Part shown: piece after piece, positions 32,070-41,314 of the stretch
How positions within the stretch are numbered: position 1 is the stretch's first letter
Layout of the letters: the number at the start of each line of letters is the position of its first letter
From: Luteibacter jiangsuensis
Lineage (GTDB): Bacteria > Pseudomonadota > Gammaproteobacteria > Xanthomonadales > Rhodanobacteraceae
Assembly (NCBI RefSeq): GCF_030812295.1
Contig: NZ_JAUSSK010000003.1
Coordinates: 744,001-808,000, forward strand
Direction of reading: 5' to 3'
Length of the DNA stretch: 64,000 nucleotides
Notes under the pieces: generated by a model
What the model saw: the letters and a program-made list of their open reading frames with translations, nothing else
Told to the model about the DNA's origin: nothing
Databases searched by the model: none
Position numbers and translations under genes: made by a program

Positions 32070-32948
32070 TCAGCCCCGCGATTCCTGCGCCTCGCGCTCG
32101 ATCCAGCCGATGAACGCCAGCGCCGCGGCGGACGGCGGGCGGTGCGCGGAATGCACCAGGTAGTACGCATATCGCGTCGGCAATTCCGGCCCCGGCAGAC
32201 GAACCAACCGGCCGTCGGCAAGGTGAGCGGCGGCGAGACGCGTGCGCGCAAGCACCGCGCCCAGCCCCGCCGCCGAGGCATTCAAGCCATCGGCCGAGTC
32301 GCTGATCGTATGCATCGTGCCGCCACGCGGATAGCGAACAGCGGCGGCGCGGAACCATTCGCGCCAGCCCTCGGGCGCGATATCGGTGAGAAGGGGCAGG
32401 CCGGCGACATCCTCGGCGGACTGCACCCGCGACGCCAGTTCCGGCGACGCCAGGGGCTGCAACGAGTCGTCCATGAGGAAACGCGACGTCAGGCCCGGCC
32501 ATTGGCCGAGGCCGTAGCGGAGCCCCAGATCCGGACCGCCTTCATCGAAGCGCACGAGGGAGCGATCGGTATCGATCGACAACCGCACCGTGGGATGCGC
32601 ATCGATGAACCGGCGCAGGCGGGGCGTGAGCCAGTTGGCCGCCAACGAGGGCAAGACGCTCAGGCGCAGCCCATTGTCGCGACGATGCTGGCGCAGGCTG
32701 TCGAGCACCGACTCGACCTCGGCCAGGGCCGAGCCCGCGGCGTCGGCCAGCAAACGTCCTTCAGGGGTCAAGGCCACACCACGCGCATGACGCTGGAACA
32801 GGCTCACCCCGAGCGCGGTCTCGAGCTTGCGCACGTGGTGGCTCACCGCGCTGGCGGTGAGGTGCAGTTCCTCGGCCGCATGGGCGAAATTCTGGTGCCG
32901 GGCGGCGGAGGCGAAGGCGGCAAGGGCGGGGAGCAGGGCGGAACGCAT
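32070..32948 (-). CDS. LysR-family transcriptional regulator (GcvA-like)
   Basis: DNA-binding regulator of 292 residues. The N-terminal winged helix reads NFAHAAEELHLTASAVSHHV, followed by LETALGVSLFQRHARGVALT. The rest is a periplasmic-binding-like effector domain. It is divergent from the EamA transporter gene with a 98-bp shared control region, the classic arrangement for a LysR regulator and its target. The effector is unknown. Confidence 0.92.
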   Translation of the reverse strand: MRSALLPALAAFASAARHQNFAHAAEELHLTASAVSHHVRKLETALGVSLFQRHARGVALTPEGRLLADAAGSALAEVESVLDSLRQHRRDNGLRLSVLPSLAANWLTPRLRRFIDAHPTVRLSIDTDRSLVRFDEGGPDLGLRYGLGQWPGLTSRFLMDDSLQPLASPELASRVQSAEDVAGLPLLTDIAPEGWREWFRAAAVRYPRGGTMHTISDSADGLNASAAGLGAVLARTRLAAAHLADGRLVRLPGPELPTRYAYYLVHSAHRPPSAAALAFIGWIEREAQESRG

Positions 32949-33046
32949 CGTAGGGATGAATCAAATGAGAGGCTGGCTTGCAAAGGATGCGCTTGTGCGG
33001 CCTCCGGTTCCAGCGACAATAGGGGTTAGCCACAAGCGAGGTTCGT

Positions 33047-33946
33047 ATGTCCGCCGCCGATACCCCCGTCGAATCCATCGTGTCCGCCGCCGAGAGGGAC
33101 TGGCGCACGCCGGCGGAGCTTGTCGCCCTCGGCGCCATCTGGGGTGGTTCGTTCCTCTTCATGCGAGTGGCGGCCAAGGATTTCGGGCCGTTTCCCATGG
33201 TGGCCACCCGCCTGCTGTTCGGCTCGGTGATCCTGCTGCCCTTGCTGTTGCGCGCCCGCAAGACGATCCGTCCCGCCCACCTGTGGAAGATGCTGGTACT
33301 GGGCGCGCTCAGCGCGGCCATCCCCTTCACCTTGTTCGCTTGGGGTGCGGAGCGGGCGCCGGCGGGCATCGGTGCCATCGCCAACAGCATGACGGTCCTG
33401 TTCGCGGCCCTGGTGGCCTTTATCGGTTTCGGTGAAAAGATCGGCACGCGCAAGGCTATCGCGCTCGTGGCGGGCTTCGTCGGTGTCGTCGTGCTGGCAA
33501 GCGGCCGCACCGCGGGAGAGAACGTCGCGCCCGCAGCGCTCGCCGGTGCCGCCGCGTCGTTCTGTTATGGCCTGGCGGCCAATCTCATCAAGAAGTACCT
33601 GTCGGATATCGCGCCCACCGCGGTGGCGGCAGGCTGCCTGCTGGGCGCCACCATCCTGATGGCTCCGCTGGCCCTGCTGACCTGGCCGGACGCGCCGATT
33701 CCGGCGAAGTCGTGGATGGCGGTCATCGCGCTCGGCGTGTTGTGCACCGGCCTGGCCTATGCGTTCTACTTCCGCCTCATCCAGCGTATCGGCGCCTCCC
33801 GCGCCGCGACCTCGACCTATCTCGTGCCTTTGTTCGGCGTGGGCTGGGCGTGGATGTTCCTTGGCGAGGCCCTCACGCCGACCATGGCTCTGGCGGGTGC
33901 GATCATCCTGGGCAGCGTGATCCTGAGCCAGAAACGATCGGTGTGA
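33047..33946 (+). CDS. EamA-family (DMT) transporter
   Basis: Inner-membrane exporter of 299 residues with ten hydrophobic segments in two EamA repeats. The first has AIWGGSFLFMRVAAKDFGPF and the second ends in VPLFGVGWAWMFLGEALTP. Family members export metabolites, amino acids or drugs; the substrate is not evident. It is divergent from, and probably regulated by, the adjacent LysR protein. Confidence 0.9.
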   Translation: MSAADTPVESIVSAAERDWRTPAELVALGAIWGGSFLFMRVAAKDFGPFPMVATRLLFGSVILLPLLLRARKTIRPAHLWKMLVLGALSAAIPFTLFAWGAERAPAGIGAIANSMTVLFAALVAFIGFGEKIGTRKAIALVAGFVGVVVLASGRTAGENVAPAALAGAAASFCYGLAANLIKKYLSDIAPTAVAAGCLLGATILMAPLALLTWPDAPIPAKSWMAVIALGVLCTGLAYAFYFRLIQRIGASRAATSTYLVPLFGVGWAWMFLGEALTPTMALAGAIILGSVILSQKRSV

Positions 33947-34023
33947 TCCATCGCCTGGCGAGGTCTTTCGCCAGGTCTCGCGACGTGGAATAGTCCCGGC
34001 ACCTCATCCGCCACGGACCCGAC

Positions 34024-35658
34024 ATGCCGCCTCTCCGCTACCTTCTCGCCTTCGGCGTCACGAGCTTCGCCTTCGCCCTGGCCGCGCACGCTCAGGATGC
34101 CGCGCCGACGGCCGTCGCCAGCAGTGCCGGGGCACGTCCCGATGCGCTCGCCGACTTCGACGCCTACGTGGATGCCACGCGCAAGCAGTTCGACGTGCCA
34201 GGCATCGCCGTGGCGATCGTCAAGGACGGCAAGGTGGTGCTGGAGATGGGCTCGGGCGTACGCAAGTTGGGCGAGCCGGCCAAGGTGGACGCGCACACGC
34301 AGTTCGCGATCGCGTCGAATACCAAGGCCTTCACCGCCGCCTCGCTGGCGATCCTCGCCGACGAGCACAAGCTCGACATGAATGACCGCGTGATCGATCG
34401 CCTGCCGTGGTTCCAGATGTCCGATCCGTATGTGACGCGCGAAATGCGCGTGCGCGACCTGCTCGCCCACCGCAGCGGACTCAGCCTGGGTGCCGGCGAT
34501 CTCCTGTACTGGCCCGCCACCTCGTACACCACGAAGGAGGTCGTGCAGCGCCTGCGCTACGTGCCCCTGGCCAACAGCTTCCGTGCCGGTTACGCCTACG
34601 ACAACATCCTCTTTGCCGTTGCCGGGCTGGTCATCGAGCAGGTGTCGGGCAAGCCGTGGGCCGACTTCGTGCGCGAACGCATCTTCGTGCCGTTGGGCAT
34701 GACCGAGTCGCAGTCGCACGCGCCGGACACCATCGGTCCGAACGACGACATCGCCACGGGTCATGCGAAGTTCGACTTCAAGGACCTCAAGCCGGTGGCG
34801 GCGATGTCCTGGAGCAACAACCCCACCGCGGGCGGCATCTATACCAGCGTGCACGATCTGTCCAAGTGGATGAACATGCAGCTGGCCGGTGGCAAGTACA
34901 TCGATGCCTCCGGCAAGGAGCAACATCTCTTCAGCGAGAAGCGCCAGGCAGAGATGTGGTCGTTGATCACGCCAATCGCCATCTCCGAACCCGTTGTCCC
35001 CGAACTCAAGGCGGCGAAGCCGAACTTCTACGGCTACGGCGAAGGCTGGTTTGTCTCCGATTACCGCGGACACAAGCTCGTCTGGCATACCGGCGGCTGG
35101 CCCGGCATGGTGTCGCGCCTGACCCTCGTGCCCGACCTCAAGCTGGGCATCGTCGTGCTGACCAACCAGGAAACCGGCGCCGCGTTCCAGGCGGTGACGA
35201 TGCGCGCGCTCGATGCATACATGGACGCGCCGAAGACGGACTGGATCGCGGCGTACGCGGCCGGCGTGAAGAAAATGGAAGGCAATGCCGACGACAGCAT
35301 GAAGAAGCACGAAGCGGCGCGTGCGAAGGGCTCGAAGCCCTCGTTGCCGCTGGACGGCTACACCGGCACCTACCGCGATCCATGGTATGGCGATGTCACC
35401 GTGGCGAAGCAGGGTGGCAAGCTGGTGATGACCTTCACCAAGACCGCGCAACTCACCGGCACGCTGGAGCCCTGGCAGCACGATACCTTCATCGCCCGCT
35501 GGAACGACCGCTCGCTCAACGGCGATGCCTTCGTGAACTTCGCGCTCGATCCGGACGGCAAGGTGCGCGAGGTTCGGATGGAGCCGGTGTCGCCCCTCAC
35601 CGACTTCAGCTTCGATTTCCAGGACTTGCGCCTGGCCCCGGTCGAGGCTTCGAAGTAA
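34024..35658 (+). CDS. exported serine hydrolase of the beta-lactamase/class C family with C-terminal DUF3471-like domain
   Basis: Secreted or periplasmic hydrolase of 544 residues. The signal peptide ends at AHA (about residue 22). SxxK is SNTK (about 98-101), the second motif YAYDN is near residue 192 (Y-x-N type), and a KLVWHTGGWPG segment near 360 supplies the third motif (HTG). The last 110 residues (YTGTYRDPWYG onward) resemble a lipocalin-like DUF3471 domain. Probably a peptidase or esterase rather than an antibiotic-resistance enzyme. Confidence 0.87.
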   Translation: MPPLRYLLAFGVTSFAFALAAHAQDAAPTAVASSAGARPDALADFDAYVDATRKQFDVPGIAVAIVKDGKVVLEMGSGVRKLGEPAKVDAHTQFAIASNTKAFTAASLAILADEHKLDMNDRVIDRLPWFQMSDPYVTREMRVRDLLAHRSGLSLGAGDLLYWPATSYTTKEVVQRLRYVPLANSFRAGYAYDNILFAVAGLVIEQVSGKPWADFVRERIFVPLGMTESQSHAPDTIGPNDDIATGHAKFDFKDLKPVAAMSWSNNPTAGGIYTSVHDLSKWMNMQLAGGKYIDASGKEQHLFSEKRQAEMWSLITPIAISEPVVPELKAAKPNFYGYGEGWFVSDYRGHKLVWHTGGWPGMVSRLTLVPDLKLGIVVLTNQETGAAFQAVTMRALDAYMDAPKTDWIAAYAAGVKKMEGNADDSMKKHEAARAKGSKPSLPLDGYTGTYRDPWYGDVTVAKQGGKLVMTFTKTAQLTGTLEPWQHDTFIARWNDRSLNGDAFVNFALDPDGKVREVRMEPVSPLTDFSFDFQDLRLAPVEASK

Positions 35659-35664
35659 GCGCTA

Positions 35665-38079
35665 TCAGCTTCCCGGGTCCGGATCGGTCGACGCCTTCGG
35701 CGCGCCCGATCCGGTCGGGCCGAGCAGGTCGCCCATGTTGCCACCCGAGCGGAGCACGAGGTCCTGCGGCCTCAGCAGCGGGATCTCGGCGCCGCGCAGG
35801 CGCGCGATGATGTCGAACAGGAGGTCGCTCTTCACGCCGCCGACATCGCGTGGGCTACCCACGTAGCAGACGGCGACGAAGGTCATCGCCGCGCGGTCGA
35901 TGTTGTCGAGCGTGACGGAGGCCGCAGGCGTTTCCTGCACCGACGGGTGCGCATGCATGGCTTCCAGCATGTGCTCGCGTACGTCCAACGGGTCGCTGTC
36001 GAGCGGCATGGGCAGCTTGATCAGCACGCGGCCCTGCGGGTTGGCCATCGTCATGTTGCGCACGGGCTTGGTGATGAACGACGAGTTCGGCACGATGATG
36101 GTCGAGCGGTCGGCCACCTGGATCTCGGTGGCGCGCACGTTGATGCGGCGGATATCGCCTTCCGCATCGTCCAGCACCACCCAGTCGCCGACCTTCACCG
36201 GTCGCTCCGCGAGCAGGATCAGGCCGGAGATGAAGTTCTGCACGATCGCCTGCAGGCCGAAGCCGATACCTACCGAGAGCGCGGAGGCCACCCAGGTCAC
36301 GTTCTGCACGGAGAGGCCCATCGCCAGCAGGGCGATCGCCACCACGATGACGATGCCGACATAGCCAAGGAGGGTGGTCAGCGAACTGCGCATGCCCGGG
36401 TCGAGGTTCGTCCTGGGCAGGTATTGCTCGGACATCCAGTTCTTGACCACCCGCACGGCCAGCAGGCCGAGGAAGAACAGCGCGATCGAGGTGATGATCT
36501 GGCTGGGCTTCAGTTCGACATCGTAGATCTTCAGCGACTGCAGCTTGCTTCCGAGCGTGAGGAGGTCGGTCGCGCCGGTGCCGAAACCGGACATCACGGC
36601 GGTGATGCCGAACAGGAAAAGACCCAGGCGGACCACGCCCGAAAGCAGTACGCCGGCTTGGTCGAGCAGCTTGGGATGGGTGCCGAAGATCGCCTGTGCG
36701 CGGGCGCTCATCGGCCCTTTTTCGGAAAGCAGCGTCTCGAACAGGTCGTCGACCAGGCGCATGGCGAGATACGTCGCGGCGATCACGATCGCCGTCCAGA
36801 CCACCTGGCCGGCCATGAACGAGGCGAACGAGATGAAGCCGGTCAGGAGGGCGATCCACGACGCGACAATCGCGACCCATGCCGCGGCGATAAGCACGCT
36901 GGCCCAGATGGGACGAGGTGCCGGTGGCGTGCCGTCTTCGTCGAACTCGTGCGTACGGCCCAGCCGCAACAGGGCGAGGGCGCTGAGAACGGTGAAGACG
37001 ATCGCCTGCAGGCTGCTGGTGAGCACGGTGGCGGCGAGGCTGGTGCCGATCGTGTGGTTCAGCTGCTGGAGAAAGTAGAACAGCACCACGGCCAGGGAGA
37101 TCAGCATCGGGAAACGACGCAGGTCGATCGCTGTCTGGTCGGGAATGGCCGGCAGGCGCCACGACGGCCGCTTCGCCGAGATCAACGACCTGCCGAGGCC
37201 GGCGATGAAGGCGCCGAAGAAGACGAATTGCACGATCGTGCGCGCGATCTCGTCGGTTTCCTGGCTGAAGGTGTCGTTCCAGTTCAGGCCCAGGTAAAGC
37301 AGTTGCGTGCCCAGGCCGGTGGTGAGCGTGGAGGTAAGGGCGATGCCGAGGATCAGCGCCGAGCGGCGCAGCCTCCCGGGCGGCATGCGGTTGGCGGTCA
37401 GGTGACGCACCCGGTGTTCGATGTAGAAGCGGACACCGGTCATGAGCAGCAGGCCTAGCAGCGCGCAGGTGATCAGGGCCGTGCGATTGCCGTCGTTCCA
37501 GCTGGCGGCGACATCGGTCTTCACCGTGCCGGCGAATTCGCGGAGGTTGGCCGCGTCACGGGGAAAGGCCGCCGCCGGCTCCGACCAGAACAGCCGCGAC
37601 AATGGCGAGTTCGTGCGTTGCGAGATGAGTTCCTGGAAGCGGATGCGGCGCAGGTCGGAGAGCTGGTTCGCCGTCTGCTGGGCTTCGAGCGCGATGCCAT
37701 CCGTCTGTTTGACCTGCGCATCCACCGCGTCGAACGCCTTTTGCGCGTCCTTCCGCGTGGCGGCGAGTTCCGGTGCCTCCTTGGTGCCGATGGCTGGCGG
37801 TGGTCCCAACTGGTCGAGCCGGGCCTTCGCCGACTCCCGGTTCTGCTGCAGGGAAGCGGACAGTTTTTGCGCGTCGCCCGCGATGTCCCCGGACTTGCCG
37901 CGCAGGTCGTCGATGATCGTATCGGTGATCTTGTCGTCCTTCATCGCCTTCTCGATCTGGTCGAGGCGGCCGCGCAGGTCGTCGATCTGCTGCGATGTGC
38001 TGGGGGCGTCCGCCTGCGCGAACGCGCCGCCGGAGCCGGCGAGGAGGAGGGCGATGAAGAGGATTCTCAGGATGCGCAT
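35665..38079 (-). CDS. large mechanosensitive channel protein (DUF3772 + MscS)
   Basis: Inner-membrane channel of 804 residues. A signal-like N-terminus precedes a periplasmic coiled-coil DUF3772-type region (residues 25-190). About ten membrane segments follow, then the MscS core with pore helix near SVGIGFGLQAIVQNFISGL. The beta domain is GDWVVLDDAEGDIRRINVRA. The start at 38079 (MRILRILFIALLLAG) gives the signal; 16 extra upstream residues are unlikely. It converges with the serine hydrolase. Likely protects against osmotic downshock. Confidence 0.9.
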   Translation of the reverse strand: MRILRILFIALLLAGSGGAFAQADAPSTSQQIDDLRGRLDQIEKAMKDDKITDTIIDDLRGKSGDIAGDAQKLSASLQQNRESAKARLDQLGPPPAIGTKEAPELAATRKDAQKAFDAVDAQVKQTDGIALEAQQTANQLSDLRRIRFQELISQRTNSPLSRLFWSEPAAAFPRDAANLREFAGTVKTDVAASWNDGNRTALITCALLGLLLMTGVRFYIEHRVRHLTANRMPPGRLRRSALILGIALTSTLTTGLGTQLLYLGLNWNDTFSQETDEIARTIVQFVFFGAFIAGLGRSLISAKRPSWRLPAIPDQTAIDLRRFPMLISLAVVLFYFLQQLNHTIGTSLAATVLTSSLQAIVFTVLSALALLRLGRTHEFDEDGTPPAPRPIWASVLIAAAWVAIVASWIALLTGFISFASFMAGQVVWTAIVIAATYLAMRLVDDLFETLLSEKGPMSARAQAIFGTHPKLLDQAGVLLSGVVRLGLFLFGITAVMSGFGTGATDLLTLGSKLQSLKIYDVELKPSQIITSIALFFLGLLAVRVVKNWMSEQYLPRTNLDPGMRSSLTTLLGYVGIVIVVAIALLAMGLSVQNVTWVASALSVGIGFGLQAIVQNFISGLILLAERPVKVGDWVVLDDAEGDIRRINVRATEIQVADRSTIIVPNSSFITKPVRNMTMANPQGRVLIKLPMPLDSDPLDVREHMLEAMHAHPSVQETPAASVTLDNIDRAAMTFVAVCYVGSPRDVGGVKSDLLFDIIARLRGAEIPLLRPQDLVLRSGGNMGDLLGPTGSGAPKASTDPDPGS

Positions 38080-38240
38080 GAAGGGATCATCGGAGCCGGT
38101 GTCGACCAGGTCAAATGCCCGATGCATGCGTTACCCTCGGTGAACGGCGCATGCGGCGCCCTCCATGCGGCAATGCAGCTTTGCCGCGGAAGGTGGCGCC
38201 GTTATCCTGCCGCCCCCTTTCTCCACGCCTGGAATGCCCC

Positions 38241-38990
38241 ATGCGCAAGAAGCTGGTCGCCGGTAACTGGAAGATGCATGGCTCGCGCGCCATGGCCGAC
38301 GCCCTGGTCAGGGAGATCGTCGAGAACCGGCCGGACGGCGTGGATGTCGTTGTCTTCCCGCCCGATGTTTACCTGGACGGCCTGACGCGCGGGTACGGCG
38401 ACCGCGGCCTGGGCTTCGGCGCGCAGGACCTTTCGGAGCATCATGTGCAGGGCGCCTATACCGGCGAGATCGCGGGCGGCATGTTGCACGACGTCGGTGC
38501 CCGTTGGGTCCTGGTGGGCCATTCGGAGCGGCGCCAGTACCAGCACGAAGGCGACACGCTGCTGGCCAAGAAGTTCGAGGCGGCGTGCAGGGCCGGGCTC
38601 ACGCCGATCCTTTGCGTGGGTGAAACCCGTGAGGAGCACGAGGCGGGCAGGGCCGAGGACGTGATCGGCCGCCAGCTGGCCGCGGTGCTGGAGCACAACG
38701 GCATCGGCTCGTTCCGCGAGGCCGTCGTCGCCTATGAACCGGTCTGGGCCATCGGTACGGGACTGACGGCGACCCCGGAGAAGGTGCAAAAAATTCATGC
38801 CTTCATCCGTAGCCAACTGGCAAAAAAGGATGCTAATATCTCGCTCCTGACCCGGGTGCTTTACGGCGGAAGCGTCAAGCCGGCCAATGCGGCCGAACTT
38901 TTCGCCCAACCGGACGTGGACGGGGGACTCATCGGTGGCGCCGCCCTGGTGGCTTCCGATTTCCTGGATATATGCGCCGCGGCGCGATAA
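38241..38990 (+). CDS. tpiA: triosephosphate isomerase
   Basis: Interconverts DHAP and glyceraldehyde 3-phosphate. 249 residues, standard length. Catalytic Lys is in AGNWKMHG, His in LVGHSERRQ and Glu in VAYEPVWAIGTG; the phosphate-binding loop is YGGSVKP. The ATG at 38241 opens on MRKKLVAGNWKMHG. secG follows after 25 bp. Confidence 0.98.
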   Translation: MRKKLVAGNWKMHGSRAMADALVREIVENRPDGVDVVVFPPDVYLDGLTRGYGDRGLGFGAQDLSEHHVQGAYTGEIAGGMLHDVGARWVLVGHSERRQYQHEGDTLLAKKFEAACRAGLTPILCVGETREEHEAGRAEDVIGRQLAAVLEHNGIGSFREAVVAYEPVWAIGTGLTATPEKVQKIHAFIRSQLAKKDANISLLTRVLYGGSVKPANAAELFAQPDVDGGLIGGAALVASDFLDICAAAR

Positions 38991-39015
38991 TCGCGACACG
39001 GCAAACCAAGAAGAC

Positions 39016-39471
39016 ATGTTCATTCTCTTCAGCGTTTTCTATATCCTGATCGCCGCGGCGATGATCGTGCTGATTCTCATGCAGCGCGGCGCCGGTGCGG
39101 AGGCAGGTTCCGGCTTCGGTGGCGGTGCTTCCGCCACGGTGTTCGGTGCGCGTGGCTCGTCGAGCTTCATGACCCGCGCCACGGCCGTCCTTGCAGCCCT
39201 GTTTTTCTTGCTCAGCCTCGGCATGGGCATCTACCTCGGTCGCTCGGGCAATCCCCAGCCGGCCGCGGATCTTGGCGTGATGTCCGGTGTTACCACGCCG
39301 GCCGCTCCCGCCAACAACGCTCCGGTGACCCCGGCCGCGTCGGACGTGCCCCGCGCACCCGCCGCAGCGAACGGTGACACCCCGGCCGCCACGGCGCCGG
39401 CAGCGAACAACGATGTTCCGGCCCCGAAGCAGGATGCCACCAAGGCTCCCGCCGAACCGGCCAAGAAGTAA
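39016..39471 (+). CDS. secG: protein translocase subunit SecG
   Basis: Small SecYEG translocon subunit. Two membrane helices flank the conserved cytoplasmic loop LMQRGAGAEAGSGFGGGASA. 151 residues make it longer than E. coli SecG because of an Ala/Pro/Thr-rich tail of about 70 residues. The tpiA-secG-tRNA-Leu order is common in Xanthomonadales. Confidence 0.96.
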   Translation: MFILFSVFYILIAAAMIVLILMQRGAGAEAGSGFGGGASATVFGARGSSSFMTRATAVLAALFFLLSLGMGIYLGRSGNPQPAADLGVMSGVTTPAAPANNAPVTPAASDVPRAPAAANGDTPAATAPAANNDVPAPKQDATKAPAEPAKK

Positions 39472-39504
39472 TCAGAAAGACGCGCGACACGCTGTAAAAG
39501 TTAT

Positions 39505-39589
39505 GCCCAGGTGGCGGAATTGGTAGACGCACTACCTTGAGGTGGTAGCGGCTTAGGCTGTGGGGGTTCGAGTCCCCCCTTGGGCACCA
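39505..39589 (+). tRNA. tRNA-Leu (GAG)
   Basis: Full cloverleaf of 85 bases including CCA. The acceptor GCCCAGG pairs with CTTGGGC. The anticodon stem CTACC/GGTAG encloses loop TTGAGGT with anticodon GAG at 39539-39541. A long variable arm is present and the T arm is GGGGG-TTCGAGT-CCCCC. The 3' end is the integration site of the downstream element. Confidence 0.98.
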
Positions 39590-39590
39590 A
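39574..39590 (+). other. attL core (tRNA-Leu 3' end)
   Basis: CCCCCCTTGGGCACCAA, the last bases of tRNA-Leu plus one. The same sequence missing a single G recurs at the far end of the element. Confidence 0.75.
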
Positions 39591-39634
39591 ACGTGAGTTT
39601 CGGGTCGTACCATCCCGACTCAACAGGTATAGAG

Positions 39635-39659
39635 AACCCGCCCCAGTGGCGGGTTTTTT
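39635..39659 (+). terminator. Rho-independent terminator after tRNA-Leu
   Basis: CCCGCC-CCAGT-GGCGGG followed by six T. A near-identical terminator (CCCGCC-ATCT-GGCGGG) lies just beyond attR at 60032-60056; one of them was presumably the original tRNA terminator. Confidence 0.92.
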
Positions 39660-39713
39660 ATTGGTTGGCTGTCCCAGAGTGTCGCTAGCGGTCCCAGCAC
39701 ATCCCCTATTGCG

Positions 39714-39776
39714 TGTGAGTAACTTTGTGAGTAGAGTTGGCCCGTACTCACACAGATGACGCCCGGTTACTCACAT
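39714..39776. repeat. integrase arm-type repeat cluster, left end
   Basis: TGTGAGTAACTTTGTGAGTA at 39714-39733 holds two direct copies of TGTGAGTA. Inverted copies follow as TACTCACAC (39745-39753) and GTTACTCACAT (39766-39776), the last overlapping the integrase start codon. The same motif occurs inside the right end at 59905-59926. Layout suits integrase arm sites and possibly integrase autoregulation. Confidence 0.7.
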
Positions 39777-41001
39777 GCTTACCGACGCGAAGCTACGTGC
39801 GCTGAAACCAAAGGACAAGCTGTATCGGGTCACTGATGCGGCGGGCCTAGTGGTTGAGGTACCTGTAAGCGGTGGGCTCCGCTGGCGCTTCCGATATCGC
39901 TTTAACGGTATCCCGAAGATGCTGAGCCTGGGGACTTATCCGAGTATTTCTCTGGCCCAGGCCCGGGCACGCCGGGATGCGGCTCGTGCGCAGGTAGCAA
40001 ATGGCATCGATCCAAGCGCTAGCCGTCAGGAGGCGAAGCGGGAACGAGCGTTGGCTCTTGCTCCGGTCCATACTTTCAGGTCGGTAGCCGAGCTTTGGAT
40101 GGTCCGACAGGACGTGGCGGAGGCGACGGCGAGCAAGTCACGCTGGATATTCAACACGTTCCTTTATCCAGACCTTGGCGACCGGCCGATAAAGGAAATC
40201 ACCGGCCGTGACCTGCTGGAAACTCTGCGCAAGGTCGAAGGGAAAGACATGCTTGAGACGGCGAAGCGCGCCAAGATCAAGGCAGGGCAGGTCTTCCGTT
40301 TTGCGATCATCGAAGGCTTCGCGGACGTCGATCCCACTACGAGCCTCAGGGGTGCTCTGAAAGCACCTAAGGTGAAGCATCATGCTGCCATCGTGGACCC
40401 ACACAAGGTCGGCGAGCTATTGCGCGCTATTGATGGCTTCTCGGGTCAATACGTGACCCTCTGTGCCCTCCGATTCGCCCCACTGGTCTTCGTGCGCCCA
40501 GGGGAGCTTCGGCAGGCCGAATGGTCCGAGTTCGATCTCGACGCAGCGGTTTGGCGGATTCCGGGGGGCCGCATGAAGATGAAGGCCGCCCACATCGTGC
40601 CGCTGTCGAAACAGGCTGTTGCGATCCTGCGCGAACTCCAAGGCTTCACCGGTCACGGGCGCTTCGTGTTCCCGAGTATCCGCTCGGCCTCTCGGCCCAT
40701 GAGCGAGAACACCATCAACGCAGCGTTACGCCGCCTTGGGTACACGGGCGACGAAATGACGGGTCATGGGTTCCGCAGCTTGGCCGCTACACGTCTGAAC
40801 GAAATGGGTTGGAATGCTGACGCCATCGAGCGTCAGTTGGCCCACGCCGAATCGAACAAGGTCCGTGACGCTTACACCCACGCTGCTCAGTACCTCAAGG
40901 AGCGCACGCGGATGATGCAGGCGTGGGCGGACTACCTCGACGCCCTAAAGGCGGGTGGCAAGGTCGTTGCATTCAAGTCGCAGGCGGGGTCTGCGGCGTA
41001 A
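39775..41001 (+). CDS. int: tyrosine integrase, P4/DUF4102 type
   Basis: Site-specific recombinase of 408 residues that integrates and excises the element. The N-terminal DUF4102 arm-binding domain (LTDAKLRALKPKDKLYRVTD) is followed by a SAM-like core domain and a catalytic domain. Catalytic residues visible are the Arg in FVRPGELRQAEW, the HGFRSLAATRL box and the nucleophile Tyr in VRDAYTHAAQY. It lies 185 bp after the tRNA, pointing into the element, as is usual for tRNA-targeting integrases. Confidence 0.96.
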   Translation: MLTDAKLRALKPKDKLYRVTDAAGLVVEVPVSGGLRWRFRYRFNGIPKMLSLGTYPSISLAQARARRDAARAQVANGIDPSASRQEAKRERALALAPVHTFRSVAELWMVRQDVAEATASKSRWIFNTFLYPDLGDRPIKEITGRDLLETLRKVEGKDMLETAKRAKIKAGQVFRFAIIEGFADVDPTTSLRGALKAPKVKHHAAIVDPHKVGELLRAIDGFSGQYVTLCALRFAPLVFVRPGELRQAEWSEFDLDAAVWRIPGGRMKMKAAHIVPLSKQAVAILRELQGFTGHGRFVFPSIRSASRPMSENTINAALRRLGYTGDEMTGHGFRSLAATRLNEMGWNADAIERQLAHAESNKVRDAYTHAAQYLKERTRMMQAWADYLDALKAGGKVVAFKSQAGSAA

Positions 41002-41091
41002 GAATTCTGACGCGAAAGTCAGAAGCGGCGGGACAGGGTATTGCAGTACCCCGCCCGCCTAACCACCACCACGACACATGGAGTCGCGATC

Positions 41092-41304
41092 ATGGCTAAC
41101 AACATTGTAGCTGCACGCTTGTCCTCACCAGCGTCCCGTTTGGGGGCCCCTTCGGTCCCGCCCATCGTTTTCGCGGAAACGGCTCAGGAGCAGGAACTAC
41201 TGGACCTGTTCCGTCATCTGTCGCCCCGGAACAAGGTGGCAATTCTCGCAGCCGTGCGGACCCTCGCCGACATGTCCGCCCTCGCCACCAGTGCAAAGAA
41301 CTGA
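41092..41304 (+). CDS. hypothetical small element protein
   Basis: 70-residue protein starting MANNIVAARLSSPASRL, with an Ala/Leu-rich helical C-terminus (LLDLFRHLSPRNKVAILAAV). Start chosen for the TGGAG Shine-Dalgarno 9 bp upstream; the longer frame adds low-complexity Thr residues. The next gene begins 10 bp after its stop, so they form an operon. Function unknown; a small helical regulator is possible. Confidence 0.6.
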   Translation: MANNIVAARLSSPASRLGAPSVPPIVFAETAQEQELLDLFRHLSPRNKVAILAAVRTLADMSALATSAKN

Positions 41305-41314
41305 GGACACGGCC